Source: JADHUC01 sp964623055 (lineage in GTDB: Bacteria; Planctomycetota; Planctomycetia; Pirellulales; Pirellulaceae). Taken from it: 64,000 nt of DNA. The notes below the pieces were generated by a model. The model was not told the origin of the DNA, searched no databases, and saw nothing but the letters and a program-made list of their open reading frames with translations. The stretch covers positions 4,135 to 68,134 of the forward strand of contig CAZURK010000044.1 of NCBI GenBank assembly GCA_964623055.1, read 5' to 3'. Shown here piece after piece: positions 52,620 through 61,971 of the stretch. A program made the position numbers and the translations under genes. Each line of letters starts with the position of its first letter. Positions within the stretch are counted from its first letter, which is position 1.

Positions 52620-54170
52620 TCATTCAGTTATTTCCTGGCGTGGACACTCGTAGGAAGTCGAAACCGGCCGGAGTCGGCACGGCGTCGGTGCGGCGTCGGT
52701 GCTGCGGACGGCAAACAGGCCGAACGCGGCGGCCGACCAGGCGTTGCGTTTCTTGATGCCGATCCAACCGAGGTCGGGATCGCCGCCGCGACCGTTGCGG
52801 AGGTCCTGCCAACTGTCACCGAAGTAGATGCTCTTCCCCAGTTGCGTCCACTGCCGACCATCCGGGCCATAAAAGAACGTGGCGGTCTCGGCGCCGTCGA
52901 CGTCGATCCGCAGATGAACGTCTGTGCCGATGGTGTTCTCGGCTGTCCACAGCAACTCGCGTTGTCCGTTGTTCGTTTTGCCAACCGCGAAGACCTTCTT
53001 ACCATCGCGATGGGTCGTGATCAGCCAGAAGTTCATGCCCGGATCGTGGTACATGCACAAGCCGGCAGCGTGGCCGGGAGCTGCAGCGTCGAACATGACC
53101 CTCGTGGAAAATTGAAACCGCTTGTCGATCACGCGCTGCAGGAACACGGCCGGCAGCGAGTCCATTTCTATCGGCCGGGCGGCAGGCGGGTGAATCCTCA
53201 ACCAGCCTGGACGTTGCGAAAGGGACCAGCGGCGGCCGTCTTCCTCCGGCTTGCAGTGGAAAAACCATTGCAGGTCAAGCTGCTTCGAATCGAACTCATC
53301 GGACTGTGCCAGGGCATAGTCACAGGCGGGCAAGTTGGGAGCCTTGGACCGTTGCGGTGGTGCTTTGCCGTGGCGCGGCCGCCACCAGCCGTCGTCGGTC
53401 GCATACAGGACGGGATTGCCGGGATCCTCTTTCCACGGCCCTTCGATTCGCCGCGACCGCAGCACCGAAACCGTGCTCGGCTGATGTGGCCGCGTACCGC
53501 CGTCGGAATAGAGGATGTAGTACCAGTCGTTACGTCTGAAAATGTCCGGCCCCTCGAAGAACTTGTAGGGGCTGGTATCGATTTTCGTGACTAGTCGTTT
53601 CACACTCAGGCCGTCCCGTTCCAACTCGTAGATCTCTCCCTTGTACATCACCAAGTAGAGCCGGCCATCGGTATCGACGAAGAATCCGGGATCGATTCCC
53701 AGCTTGCCGAGGTGTTGTACCTGGTAGGGGCCCTCGGGACGCTGCGAATGGTAGACGTAGAGTTCGCGATTGGCCAGCGGGGCGTAGATCAGGAACATCT
53801 TGGTGTGCGGGTTGTATCCCAACTCCAAGCCGTACACGCCGCCGCTTGACACGCCCCTCTGCAGATGCGGATTCGATCGGAATGCGTGGCCGATGTAACG
53901 CCAATGCACTAGGTCCTTCGAATGGATGATGGGGATGCCGGGCTGCCAGTTGTTGGTGGAACAAACGGAATAGTAATCGTCGCCCACGCAAACGACGCCC
54001 GGGTCGCTCCAGTCGCCGCGCACAATTGGGTTGGAATAGGTGTCGAGCAACTCTTGCAGTGAACCAGCGGGCGACCTTGGCGACGCGACTTGCGCCGCGG
54101 TCGCACTGGCCAGGATCACCAAAAAGGCGAAGCATGAACAGGTCTTCATGTTGTGCGAGCGCATTCGCAT
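52620..54170 (-). CDS. GH43 glycosidase with shortened propeller
   Basis: 516 residues; start ATG 54170 (GGAG about 10 bp upstream; an internal ATG at 54149 also fits the signal peptide). The three GH43 acids are present: Asp in VRGDWSDPGVV (base), Asp in LGIDPGFFVD (pKa modulator) and Glu in KFFEGPDIF (acid). After DDGWW, where GH43 proteins normally continue with a fifth-blade GHGxLVxTPDG segment, the sequence moves via RPRHGKAPPQ straight into a C-terminal GH43_C2-like sandwich (SDEFDSKQLDLQWFFHCKPE). About 70-80 residues appear to be missing. Family acts as beta-xylosidase or alpha-L-arabinofuranosidase; activity of this form is uncertain. Confidence 0.8.
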   Translation of the reverse strand: MRMRSHNMKTCSCFAFLVILASATAAQVASPRSPAGSLQELLDTYSNPIVRGDWSDPGVVCVGDDYYSVCSTNNWQPGIPIIHSKDLVHWRYIGHAFRSNPHLQRGVSSGGVYGLELGYNPHTKMFLIYAPLANRELYVYHSQRPEGPYQVQHLGKLGIDPGFFVDTDGRLYLVMYKGEIYELERDGLSVKRLVTKIDTSPYKFFEGPDIFRRNDWYYILYSDGGTRPHQPSTVSVLRSRRIEGPWKEDPGNPVLYATDDGWWRPRHGKAPPQRSKAPNLPACDYALAQSDEFDSKQLDLQWFFHCKPEEDGRRWSLSQRPGWLRIHPPAARPIEMDSLPAVFLQRVIDKRFQFSTRVMFDAAAPGHAAGLCMYHDPGMNFWLITTHRDGKKVFAVGKTNNGQRELLWTAENTIGTDVHLRIDVDGAETATFFYGPDGRQWTQLGKSIYFGDSWQDLRNGRGGDPDLGWIGIKKRNAWSAAAFGLFAVRSTDAAPTPCRLRPVSTSYECPRQEITE

Positions 54171-54189
54171 CTCGATGCTCCAATCGTGT

Positions 54190-56211
54190 TTACTCCGTCA
54201 CCGTCACCTCGCAGGTAGCGGTGTGTTTACCGTCGGTCGAGGTGAACGTGATGGTCGCCTTGGCCGGAAAACGGTGCGGCAGGCCGGCATGGACCATGAT
54301 CTTTCCTTCCCGTGGGTAGGTAGGGCGGACCACGGCCGGGTCAATCTCTTTGAGCATGTGCGGCTGAACCCAGCAGGCGTCACTACTGACGCTCCATGTA
54401 CCGGTTCGGCAGGTGGCGTCCTCGGGCGTGAAAACCGGTTTGATTTCTCTGACTTGGGCCAGCTTGAGGGTCATCGCGGCCGGCTCCAACTGGACACCTT
54501 CGACATGCGTGAAGGATACATCCAGTGGGATATCGAGCCAATTCTCCGCCTCCACGGCCTTGGTCGACCAGTCGCCCACGGTGTCCCACTGCGGAAAGAA
54601 CCAGGTCGGCGCGCCGGCCGACTCGAGCCCGCGGCCGCCCCAGGCGGCGACGTCGGAGTCGATCTTGCCCAGCGCCACACGGACGTCCCACACATATTGC
54701 CAGGTCGCCCAGCCGCGATACGGATAAGGACGCTCCGGATGCCACCACAACCAGATCCACCCTTTGTTCAGGCCCAAGTCGGGCGATTGGAGCGGACGCC
54801 GACGCACCCGCTGCAGGAACTTGCCCGTCACCGGGGCGAGCTCCTCCATCGAACAGAGGCGCGCGGTCAGGTCTTCGTCGGTCGCCCGCTGCGCCGCCTC
54901 GATACGGGCGGCCAGGTATTGCGCGTCGTCGTACTTCACCGGCCGCGGTCCGTACCGGGCCCGCAGCGCCGTGACGCCGCCGTCTTCGGTCACCTCCAGC
55001 ACCTGTTCGGCGCAATCGAGCACGACTTTGGCCCGCCCATGCACGTCGGGCCGCTGCATGTTGCGGTAGGCTCCCGTAAAGGCCTCGCGCCCGTCGTAGG
55101 TGTATTTGTAGGCCCAGCCGTCGCGATGCTCCACGCTCCGCAGCCAGTCGTACGACTCGCGGACCATGTTGAGCCCCACGTCCTTGTTCATCACGGCCGA
55201 GAAATAGGTGAGCATCGGGCAGGCGAAGCGGTTGAAGTTTCGCGGGTCGATCAGCGGTCCCTCGAACCGCCGCTGCCAAGTGGTTTCGTTCCAGGCGTCG
55301 GTCTGTCCACGCCAGCCCCGCACGTTGCCCAGCCCGACGTTGGCGTTGAGGATGTAGGTCGGCAGCAGATGGATCCGCTCGATGAACTTCCTCTCGCCGC
55401 TGAGCTTAAAGGCCATGATCATCGTCCGCATGCCGTCCCACGTAGCGTAGTCGTTGAGCATGTATCCCGGCTCGTAGCCGCCGCCCCCCTTCCACGGCTC
55501 GGCCCGGTTGTGCCAAGTGTGAGGCCACGGTCCCTGCCAGAGTTCGTTGCGGGCCGGATCCTGGCATAATCGCACCGCCTCGGCGTGTTTCAGGGCGGCA
55601 TCGAGATACTCCTTGTCGCCCGTCAATTTGTAGGCGTAACAGACCAGGGCGAATTGGGTGAAGCTATGAGCATCTTCGAACCGCCCCCAGCCGCCGCGGC
55701 CCGCGCCCGTCGAACGGCCGCTGCGCTGCAGCGCTGCGCCGGGGGGGAATATCCCGTCCTCGCGTTGCGTCTGGAGAATCGCATCGACGAAGTCGAGCCC
55801 GGCCTGGCGGTAGGTTTCCTCGCCGAGCATCTCATAGCCGCGGAACCACATCGCGCAGACCGCGCCATGGCCGCCGCAATCGTAGCCGGTCTGCAACGTC
55901 TGGCCCGGCTTCCAATAAGTCTCGATCAGTTGGTCGAGCAGGCCTCGCACGTCGGCCTCGCTCTGCTCGTAGAGCTGCATGTCGATCTTGGCGAGCGCCG
56001 CGTCCAATTCGGCCTGCGTGCCGGCCCGAGCGCGCGTATTGCCGGACGCCACGATGCCCAACAACAAAAATCCCAAAGCGGCCGCGACGTTGGGCAGAAA
56101 CCTGGCGAGGCAGGGCCTCGGACCACTGACGAGCTGCCGCTCGGTTGCCAAACCTCGACCAAGATGCAACAACTTTGCCCAGACAAGATATCTAGATGGG
56201 AAGCACGTCAT
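54190..56211 (-). CDS. PL10-like paralogue with C-terminal beta domain
   Basis: 673 residues from the ATG at 56211 (GGAGATTTCAC upstream); the open frame to 56538 is antisense-type sequence over the neighbouring sialidase. A signal/anchor helix lies at about 35-52 (FLPNVAAALGFLLLGIVASG). It shares AELDAALAKIDMQLYEQSEA, NFNRFACPMLTYF and WQYVWDVRVALGKID with the 43697-45418 protein, but the core VRGWCQQ becomes VRGWRGQ here, so lyase activity may differ. The extra ~95 C-terminal residues (THVEGVQLEPAAMTLKLAQV) form an Ig-like domain. Located between GH43 and sialidase genes. Confidence 0.7.
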   Translation of the reverse strand: MTCFPSRYLVWAKLLHLGRGLATERQLVSGPRPCLARFLPNVAAALGFLLLGIVASGNTRARAGTQAELDAALAKIDMQLYEQSEADVRGLLDQLIETYWKPGQTLQTGYDCGGHGAVCAMWFRGYEMLGEETYRQAGLDFVDAILQTQREDGIFPPGAALQRSGRSTGAGRGGWGRFEDAHSFTQFALVCYAYKLTGDKEYLDAALKHAEAVRLCQDPARNELWQGPWPHTWHNRAEPWKGGGGYEPGYMLNDYATWDGMRTMIMAFKLSGERKFIERIHLLPTYILNANVGLGNVRGWRGQTDAWNETTWQRRFEGPLIDPRNFNRFACPMLTYFSAVMNKDVGLNMVRESYDWLRSVEHRDGWAYKYTYDGREAFTGAYRNMQRPDVHGRAKVVLDCAEQVLEVTEDGGVTALRARYGPRPVKYDDAQYLAARIEAAQRATDEDLTARLCSMEELAPVTGKFLQRVRRRPLQSPDLGLNKGWIWLWWHPERPYPYRGWATWQYVWDVRVALGKIDSDVAAWGGRGLESAGAPTWFFPQWDTVGDWSTKAVEAENWLDIPLDVSFTHVEGVQLEPAAMTLKLAQVREIKPVFTPEDATCRTGTWSVSSDACWVQPHMLKEIDPAVVRPTYPREGKIMVHAGLPHRFPAKATITFTSTDGKHTATCEVTVTE

Positions 56212-56243
56212 GTGAAATCTCCGCAACAAAAGCGTTTTTATTG

Positions 56244-58025
56244 TCAGCGACTGGATTGCGGCTGCTCCAACGGTGTCGGGATCGTGACGAACTCGATCGT
56301 CTGATAGCCGTCCTTCTCGAAGAGTAGACCGATCGCCCCATTGGGCAAAATCGTCAAGTCGCAGTAGGCAGAGGGACCTTTGTAGACGACCGCCGAGTAA
56401 GGCCACGTTTCTCCGTCGTCGTAGCTTGCGCGGAGTGTCATGCGGACACGGCCCTTCTGCGTACCAGGATTCGCGAACAGAATGACGCCGGGTTCGCCGC
56501 CTTCGGGCCAGGAGTAACGCCGGATCGACGCCTGGCAATGTGGTTCGGGCAACTGCTCATCGCGGCGGAAGAGCTTCGGGTCAAACGTTTCTCCGCCATC
56601 GTGCGACACGGAAACACCTCGAAACTTCGCCGCATGGCGATGGTTGCGGCTGTTGACCATCACGTCGCCGTTGGATAGTTCAACCGCTTCGCATTCGTTC
56701 AGCCCGACCGGTGAGACCGCTCCGATTCGCCAGTTTTCGCCGTTGTCGTCGCTGTAGATGATGTGGCTGTAGTAGTTGTTGCCGACGGAGCAATCGCAGG
56801 GAACGATCACGCGACCCTTGTATTTCCCGCGGGTCAGTTGAATGCCGGCGCCCGGCCCGGTGGCATACCAGTGCCAGCTTGGATGCTTGGTCTGTTCGGT
56901 AATGTCGCGAGGTTCGCTCCACGTCAGGCCGTCATCGTCACTGTGGGTGATAAAGACAGTTCGCCCACCTTCGCCCGCGCCGTGCGGATTCCGGCAGGTG
57001 AGCAAGAGAATGCGCCCGCTGTCCAGAACGACCGGACAAGGGTTTCCCGAGGTGCATCTTCCTTGATCGACGACCTTGATTTCCGGTCCCCAATTCTGCC
57101 CGTTATCACTGCTTCGCCGCAGAACGATGTCAATGTCGCAGTCGTCTCTTCCGGAATCACGGCGCGCTTCAGCAAAGGCGAACACGGTGTTCTTCTTGGA
57201 GACGACCAGCGCCGGAATGCGGTACCGGAACGCCAGACCCCGCTCCTGAGACGGCTTCGCGGAACTTTCGTAGACCGTGCAAGCGGGGTATTGCGTCGTG
57301 TATTTCTTCTCGATCGGTTCGACGAACTTCCCGGCCGAAAGCACGATGGAACTGACCCGCGGATTCGAAATGTGAGGCATGAGGGCAAATTGGATGGGTT
57401 CGCCCGAAGGCAGCGGGCGTTCAGCAACCTGGTGGTCGTCGACATAGAAGGAAGCGACGTCGCCCACTCGTTTGATCGATAGGGTGACCGGTTTGCCATC
57501 GGCGATATTTCGCGGACAAGGGTAGCTACCGTCCTCGAAGCCTTCCGGCATCTTCGAGCTGTGGATGCGAACCCCCTTGTTGCCTTGAAGATCGAAGTAA
57601 CCCCAATTCGGTATTTGGATGAAGGGACCGGTCTGGACGGCGCCGTAGCTGAGCGTGACGCGATACTCGCAGTCGCCAACGGCGCTCTTCCGTGAGATTA
57701 GCCAGCAGCCTCGCTGCGCATATCCGCCAACGAAGTGAAGCTCCTCGCCAACGGTTTTCCAGAACGGCGCGTTGGCAAGGTTGGGGTGCTCGTCACGGTT
57801 CTTTTCGGTATAGCGAAAGGCCCCGTGTTCCGCCACCAGTCCTCCTCGCTCGACGATCTTGCGTTCTTCCGCGGATGATTTTGACGAGCCTATCGCCGGC
57901 ATTAACACCGTCCCCACCAGAAGCAAACACCGAACTCCCAGATAGTGCGCGCTCTTGCGTGGTTGCGTGTCGATGCCGGAATTGGGTTTGGCGACGCTGT
58001 AATCGGTCCGCATTGCAGTGCTCAT
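56244..58025 (-). CDS. GH33 sialidase-family enzyme with N-terminal beta-sandwich
   Basis: 593 residues; ATG 58025 with AAGGAGG upstream. A hydrophobic segment at about 30-45 acts as signal/anchor. Residues 60-235 are a laminin-G/DUF1080-like sandwich (YRVTLSYGAVQTGPFIQIPN). The GH33 propeller starts at FRYRIPALV (the RIP arginine), then EARRDSGRDDCDIDI, with Asp-box repeats SSDNGQNWG, SDDDGLTWS, SDDNGENWR, SHDGGETF, SYDDGETW, the conserved Glu region LNECEAVEL and the Tyr region SAYCDLTILPNG. It is likely to release sialic acid or another 2-keto-3-deoxy sugar (GH33 also contains Kdo/Dha hydrolases). Confidence 0.9.
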   Translation of the reverse strand: MSTAMRTDYSVAKPNSGIDTQPRKSAHYLGVRCLLLVGTVLMPAIGSSKSSAEERKIVERGGLVAEHGAFRYTEKNRDEHPNLANAPFWKTVGEELHFVGGYAQRGCWLISRKSAVGDCEYRVTLSYGAVQTGPFIQIPNWGYFDLQGNKGVRIHSSKMPEGFEDGSYPCPRNIADGKPVTLSIKRVGDVASFYVDDHQVAERPLPSGEPIQFALMPHISNPRVSSIVLSAGKFVEPIEKKYTTQYPACTVYESSAKPSQERGLAFRYRIPALVVSKKNTVFAFAEARRDSGRDDCDIDIVLRRSSDNGQNWGPEIKVVDQGRCTSGNPCPVVLDSGRILLLTCRNPHGAGEGGRTVFITHSDDDGLTWSEPRDITEQTKHPSWHWYATGPGAGIQLTRGKYKGRVIVPCDCSVGNNYYSHIIYSDDNGENWRIGAVSPVGLNECEAVELSNGDVMVNSRNHRHAAKFRGVSVSHDGGETFDPKLFRRDEQLPEPHCQASIRRYSWPEGGEPGVILFANPGTQKGRVRMTLRASYDDGETWPYSAVVYKGPSAYCDLTILPNGAIGLLFEKDGYQTIEFVTIPTPLEQPQSSR

Positions 58026-58094
58026 AGGGCCTCCTTCGTCAGGGGTTCTTCGGTGGCCTGGGGATCATGCGACGCAGCGGGTATTTTTCAAATG

Positions 58095-59279
58095 TCACTC
58101 GTCTTCTACTAGCCATTCCGGCAGCTCGTCGTCACCGGTCTCTTCGCCTTTCAACAGCCAGCTCAGGTTGAAGCGTGCCATCGTAGCGCCGCCTTTGGGG
58201 CCGCCTTCGAAGAAAAGGTAGATTTGGCCTTCCGTCTTCGTGTCGGGCCGACCTGCATACAACGAGGAGTATGCAAACGCCCCCTCGAATACCAATCGCT
58301 TCAGCGGCCAGGTCTTTCCGCCGTCGACGCTGACCCAGACGGTCCCGTGATGCCGGCCGCCGGGCGAATCGCAGTTGCTGAAGAGCACGATGTCTCGGCC
58401 CTTGACCGGCAGTCGCGTCATTCCGCCCATGCAGCCGTAGGTCGTATCCTGGGGTCCGTCGGGCAGGACTTCGACCACCTGCCAGTCACGCCAAGTTTCC
58501 CCGCCGTCGTCGCTCCAGGCGTGGCGGCGCCTCTTCGGCGGCTTGTGCTTGTTCCAGTGGCTACGGGAGTTGTAGTACAGCCGGCCGTCGGACAATTCGA
58601 CAACGCAGGCCTCGCCGGTCGCTGTCTCGGCGAACGGCTTGCTCGTATCCCAGGTCTTGCCGCCGTCGTCGCTGTAGATCGCGGTCGTGTAGTGAGTGGG
58701 CCAATACTTGCGGTCGTTGCTTACGCCGTAGTGCCGCGCTGGTCGGACGAGCCGGCCTGCGTGTTCGCCGTGCCGCAGCGTGATGCCGTGCTCGTTCATG
58801 CACATGGACGGAACGTTGCCGTTTGCATCCGGTCGAATCGCCGTCTCCTGCACCTTCCACGTCTTGCCGCTGTCCTGGCTGCGGTAGACAGTCAAAGGCG
58901 CGGGCGGGTGTCTGTCTTCAACGAAAACGAGAACATCGCCGCTGGTTTCGTCGACGGTTGCCCCGCCAGCCTGAATTCCAGGTCCAACCGTGATTGGTTC
59001 ACCCCAAGTCGCCCCAGCGTCTTGACTGCGGCGCACGCGGAGACTCGTGCGCCCCCACGTGGCTAGGACAGTGCCATCGGTCGCCACGACAACGTTTGGA
59101 AACCGCTCTCCTTCGAAGACCTGCGTGAAATCGAGCCTGGGTTCTCCCAAGAACGCGTCGATTTTTCCCTCCGCCGGATATCCCGCCGCGGTTACCTCAG
59201 CTTTTGCCGGCGCTGGCCCAGCCACTGCCGGTACGGTCAGACACAGCGAAGCAACGACGTAAGATGTTATTCTGGTCAT
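58095..59279 (-). CDS. Exported sialidase-like BNR propeller protein
   Basis: 394 residues, signal peptide MTRITSYVVASLCLTVPAVA. Asp-box repeats: RSQDAGATWG, RSQDSGKTWK, SDDGGKTWD, SDDGGETWR, SVDGGKTWP. Elements at the active-site end of the sheet include GEACVVELSDGRLYYNSRSH (Glu) and AYSSLYAGRPD (Tyr), but the N-terminal RIP arginine appears replaced by ERFPNVVVA, so the classical carboxylate-binding triad may be incomplete. It may therefore act on a non-sialic substrate. Divergent from the 59413 gene, with 133 bp between, where promoters for both should lie. Confidence 0.85.
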   Translation of the reverse strand: MTRITSYVVASLCLTVPAVAGPAPAKAEVTAAGYPAEGKIDAFLGEPRLDFTQVFEGERFPNVVVATDGTVLATWGRTSLRVRRSQDAGATWGEPITVGPGIQAGGATVDETSGDVLVFVEDRHPPAPLTVYRSQDSGKTWKVQETAIRPDANGNVPSMCMNEHGITLRHGEHAGRLVRPARHYGVSNDRKYWPTHYTTAIYSDDGGKTWDTSKPFAETATGEACVVELSDGRLYYNSRSHWNKHKPPKRRRHAWSDDGGETWRDWQVVEVLPDGPQDTTYGCMGGMTRLPVKGRDIVLFSNCDSPGGRHHGTVWVSVDGGKTWPLKRLVFEGAFAYSSLYAGRPDTKTEGQIYLFFEGGPKGGATMARFNLSWLLKGEETGDDELPEWLVEDE

Positions 59280-59412
59280 GGGTCTGTCTCCTCAGGGCCT
59301 GCTTCTGTTGCTTGAATTGTAGTGTATGTCCCGATAGGCTCAATGAAGTACATTCAGCGCGCACACGAATGCGTCCCCAAAGTCCACACACCGGCATGCG
59401 AAGGAGCCTCCG

Positions 59413-61665
59413 ATGGTGACAGTCAGCAAGCGAGTTCCCATAGCGATCGTGTTCTTTCTCTTCCTGTCCGTCGTCTCCGCAGCACAATCGGACGATGCCG
59501 CAGCGCCTAGTGTTGCCGTCGTGGTCGGCTCGACGGTCGACAAGTTGGAGCGTTTTGCTGCCGAGGAGCTATGCGGCTATCTCGACAAGCTGTACGGCAT
59601 CGGGTCGCGGCCCAGGACGGAGGTGCCCGAATCGGCCGAGACGATTCTGCTGATAGGAAGCCCGCAGACGAACTCCGCCGTTTCGAAGGCATTGGGCGAA
59701 GGCGGCTGGCCGAAAGTCAGCGATCAAGGGATTGTCTTGAAGCGGGCGAAGCTCGACGACAAACCGGCGATCGTGATCGGCGGCGGCAGTCCCGTCGCGA
59801 CATTGTGGGCCATCTACGAACTGGTCGAGCGGTGGGGCGTGCGCTATCTGATCGACCGTGACGTCTATCCGGCAAAGCGAAACGAGCCCGGATCATCGGA
59901 AAAGCCGGACTTCTGGTCAGATCTCCCGGAACTGGACGTGGTCATGGAACCCAACATGCGCATTCGCTGCTGGCGGCTGGTGAACGACTTGGCCCACGGA
60001 CCGGTATCGTGGCCTTTGGAGGAGAACCGTCGGTTTCTGCGCCAAATCGCCAAGATGAAGTACAACCGCATTCATGTTTCCCTTTGGCCAACGCAACCAT
60101 TCGTACACTACCAGTTTCGCGGGATGGAAAAGCCGCCAGGCGTGTTGTACTTTGGGCAGCGGCACCCGATCGACGGCGATACGATCGGGCGCGAGAGGTT
60201 CGCGGGCATGAGCGTCTTCACAAACCCGGAGTTCATCGGTGCGGACTCGCCGGAAGAGGTACGGCGGCGAGCGATTGGTCTGGTACGGGGCATTCTCCAA
60301 GAAGCCCGTGAACTTGGTTTCCAAACGGGGCTTTCGATTCAGCCGTTCGAGTGGCCGAAAGAGTTCATCAAGGTGCTGCCAGGTTCTGAGCCAGCCCATC
60401 AACTTGGCAGCCTGACCGCCGGACCAGGCAGCAAGCAATCGATGGACGACCCGCTGATCGGCGAAATGGTGGCGACAATCGTCCTCGCCTATGTCGAAAC
60501 GTACCCAGAGATTGACTACATCCATATTGGCACGCCCGAGTTCCGCGGTTGGACCGGCCAGGCGGAAGAGGCGTATCGGAGGCTTGACGCCCGATACAAG
60601 CTGGCGGACTTGGGCACCTACGAGCAGTTGTGCGCGACGGCGCGCGGCCGGACCACGTTTCCTGGCGGAGGCGGCCGCGTGGAGGCCATGTTGAAAGGCG
60701 ACTTGGCCTCGCTCTGGTTCTTCGATTCACTGCTGCGGGAAAAGCGGCTTCTGCGGCGACCCGGGGGCGGTGACGACATCAAGATTGTGTACAACGGCGT
60801 TGTGGCCGAACTTTTTCCGCTGGTCGCCCGGATGGTTCCGCCGGGCGGCGAGGTGCTAAGTTTTGTCGACTACACGGCCAGCCGACAACTTCAACAGCGT
60901 GACCTGCTTCGTCAGACGCCACCCAATGAGGTTCCTGCCAGCCTGATCTTCACCCTGGCCGACGATAATGTAGGTGTTCTGCCTCAGTTGGCCACCGGCT
61001 CGTTACACGCGTTGATGGGCGAACTTCGTGAGAACGGCTGGGCCGGCTTCTACACGCGCTACTGGACCGTCGGCGACTTGGACCCAACGGTTCACTATCT
61101 GGCCCGCGCAAGCTGGGACGAGTCCCTGACGCCGCAACGGGCATACACGGACCAAGTCGAACACGTCTGCGGTCGCGACGCGGTCCGGCCAGCGCTGGAA
61201 GCGTTTGCTCTCATTGAACGGATCACGGTGGACTTGGACCAACACGGCTTGGGATTCGGCTTTCCCGTGCCAGGCATGATGACCAAACACTATCGTAGTG
61301 GCGGACTGTCGGCCGCGCTGAAGCGAGACCATGAACTGTATCTCTACGCCCTGAGGCGAATGGAAGAAGTTCAGAAGCACAGCCGGCCTGAAGGTCGTGA
61401 TTACGCAGACCACCTCGTCGGTCGCCTTCGGTTCGCGGCCTGCTATCTCGACGCCGCCGAAGCCTACGGAGCAACGTCGCGCGCCGAGAAAGCGAACAAA
61501 CCGGCCGAAGCCCGTGATCAAGCCGAGGCCGCGCATGTGTTCATCCGCGAAGCCCTTAAAACCTATGCCCACGTCGCAAAGGACCACGGCGACCTGGGCG
61601 CGGTCGCGTTGATGAACGAATACTGCTATCGTCCCATCCGAGACAAATTGAAGGAACTCCGATGA
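59413..61665 (+). CDS. Exported protein with GH67/GH20-type N domain and TIM-barrel-like body
   Basis: 750 residues; ATG 59413 follows AAGGAGCCTCCG, and the signal peptide ends near SAAQ. Residues about 30-160 are the alpha/beta N-terminal domain found in GH67, GH20 and GH84 enzymes (SVAVVVGSTVDKLERFAAEE, AIVIGGGSPVATLWAIYELV, GVRYLIDRDVYP). From about 180 there is a barrel-like region (MRIRCWRLVNDLAHGPVSWP, MKYNRIHVSLWPTQPFVHYQ, YPEIDYIHIGTPEFRGWTGQ), then helices to the end. It resembles DUF4838/alpha-glucuronidase-like proteins; catalytic residues could not be assigned. Last enzyme of the carbohydrate region. Confidence 0.65.
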   Translation: MVTVSKRVPIAIVFFLFLSVVSAAQSDDAAAPSVAVVVGSTVDKLERFAAEELCGYLDKLYGIGSRPRTEVPESAETILLIGSPQTNSAVSKALGEGGWPKVSDQGIVLKRAKLDDKPAIVIGGGSPVATLWAIYELVERWGVRYLIDRDVYPAKRNEPGSSEKPDFWSDLPELDVVMEPNMRIRCWRLVNDLAHGPVSWPLEENRRFLRQIAKMKYNRIHVSLWPTQPFVHYQFRGMEKPPGVLYFGQRHPIDGDTIGRERFAGMSVFTNPEFIGADSPEEVRRRAIGLVRGILQEARELGFQTGLSIQPFEWPKEFIKVLPGSEPAHQLGSLTAGPGSKQSMDDPLIGEMVATIVLAYVETYPEIDYIHIGTPEFRGWTGQAEEAYRRLDARYKLADLGTYEQLCATARGRTTFPGGGGRVEAMLKGDLASLWFFDSLLREKRLLRRPGGGDDIKIVYNGVVAELFPLVARMVPPGGEVLSFVDYTASRQLQQRDLLRQTPPNEVPASLIFTLADDNVGVLPQLATGSLHALMGELRENGWAGFYTRYWTVGDLDPTVHYLARASWDESLTPQRAYTDQVEHVCGRDAVRPALEAFALIERITVDLDQHGLGFGFPVPGMMTKHYRSGGLSAALKRDHELYLYALRRMEEVQKHSRPEGRDYADHLVGRLRFAACYLDAAEAYGATSRAEKANKPAEARDQAEAAHVFIREALKTYAHVAKDHGDLGAVALMNEYCYRPIRDKLKELR

Positions 61666-61681
61666 ACCGTAGAGACAACCG

Positions 61682-61900
61682 ATGATGGGAGACATGGCGA
61701 TGGAGAATTCGGCGAGAAGACCGCGACCGGAGAACCTCGAGGAACGATGGATGTATCCCAGAGGGACCATCAATCCTCAAGGCGGACTGAGTTGGCTCCG
61801 AGAGCACTTCGTAACCTGGCGCGGTACGGCGTGTTTCGACAACCCGGACGAACACCGACGGTTGTTCGGCAACCAGTTTCTCTCGAAACGCAAGAAATAG
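61682..61900 (+). CDS. Small basic hypothetical protein
   Basis: 72 residues or fewer. Four in-frame ATGs (61682, 61685, 61694, 61700); the last has the best-spaced GGGAG. The product is Arg-rich (ENSARRPRPENLEERWMYP, then DEHRRLFGNQFLSKRKK), with no signal peptide. It starts 16 bp after the preceding gene. Could be a real small protein, or a remnant of a longer gene; no family recognised. Confidence 0.4.
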   Translation: MMGDMAMENSARRPRPENLEERWMYPRGTINPQGGLSWLREHFVTWRGTACFDNPDEHRRLFGNQFLSKRKK

Positions 61901-61971
61901 GCAGTTGCCAAACGCACATCGATTGGATGTCCCAACGAAGTCATTCGACCCCTGTCCCCTTCTGCGGCTCG

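Noticed and set aside
50403..55569. Three long plus-strand ORFs (491, 569 and 509 codons)
   Set aside because: All are mirror frames of the minus-strand glycan genes; translations are His/Arg/Val-rich and lack motifs.
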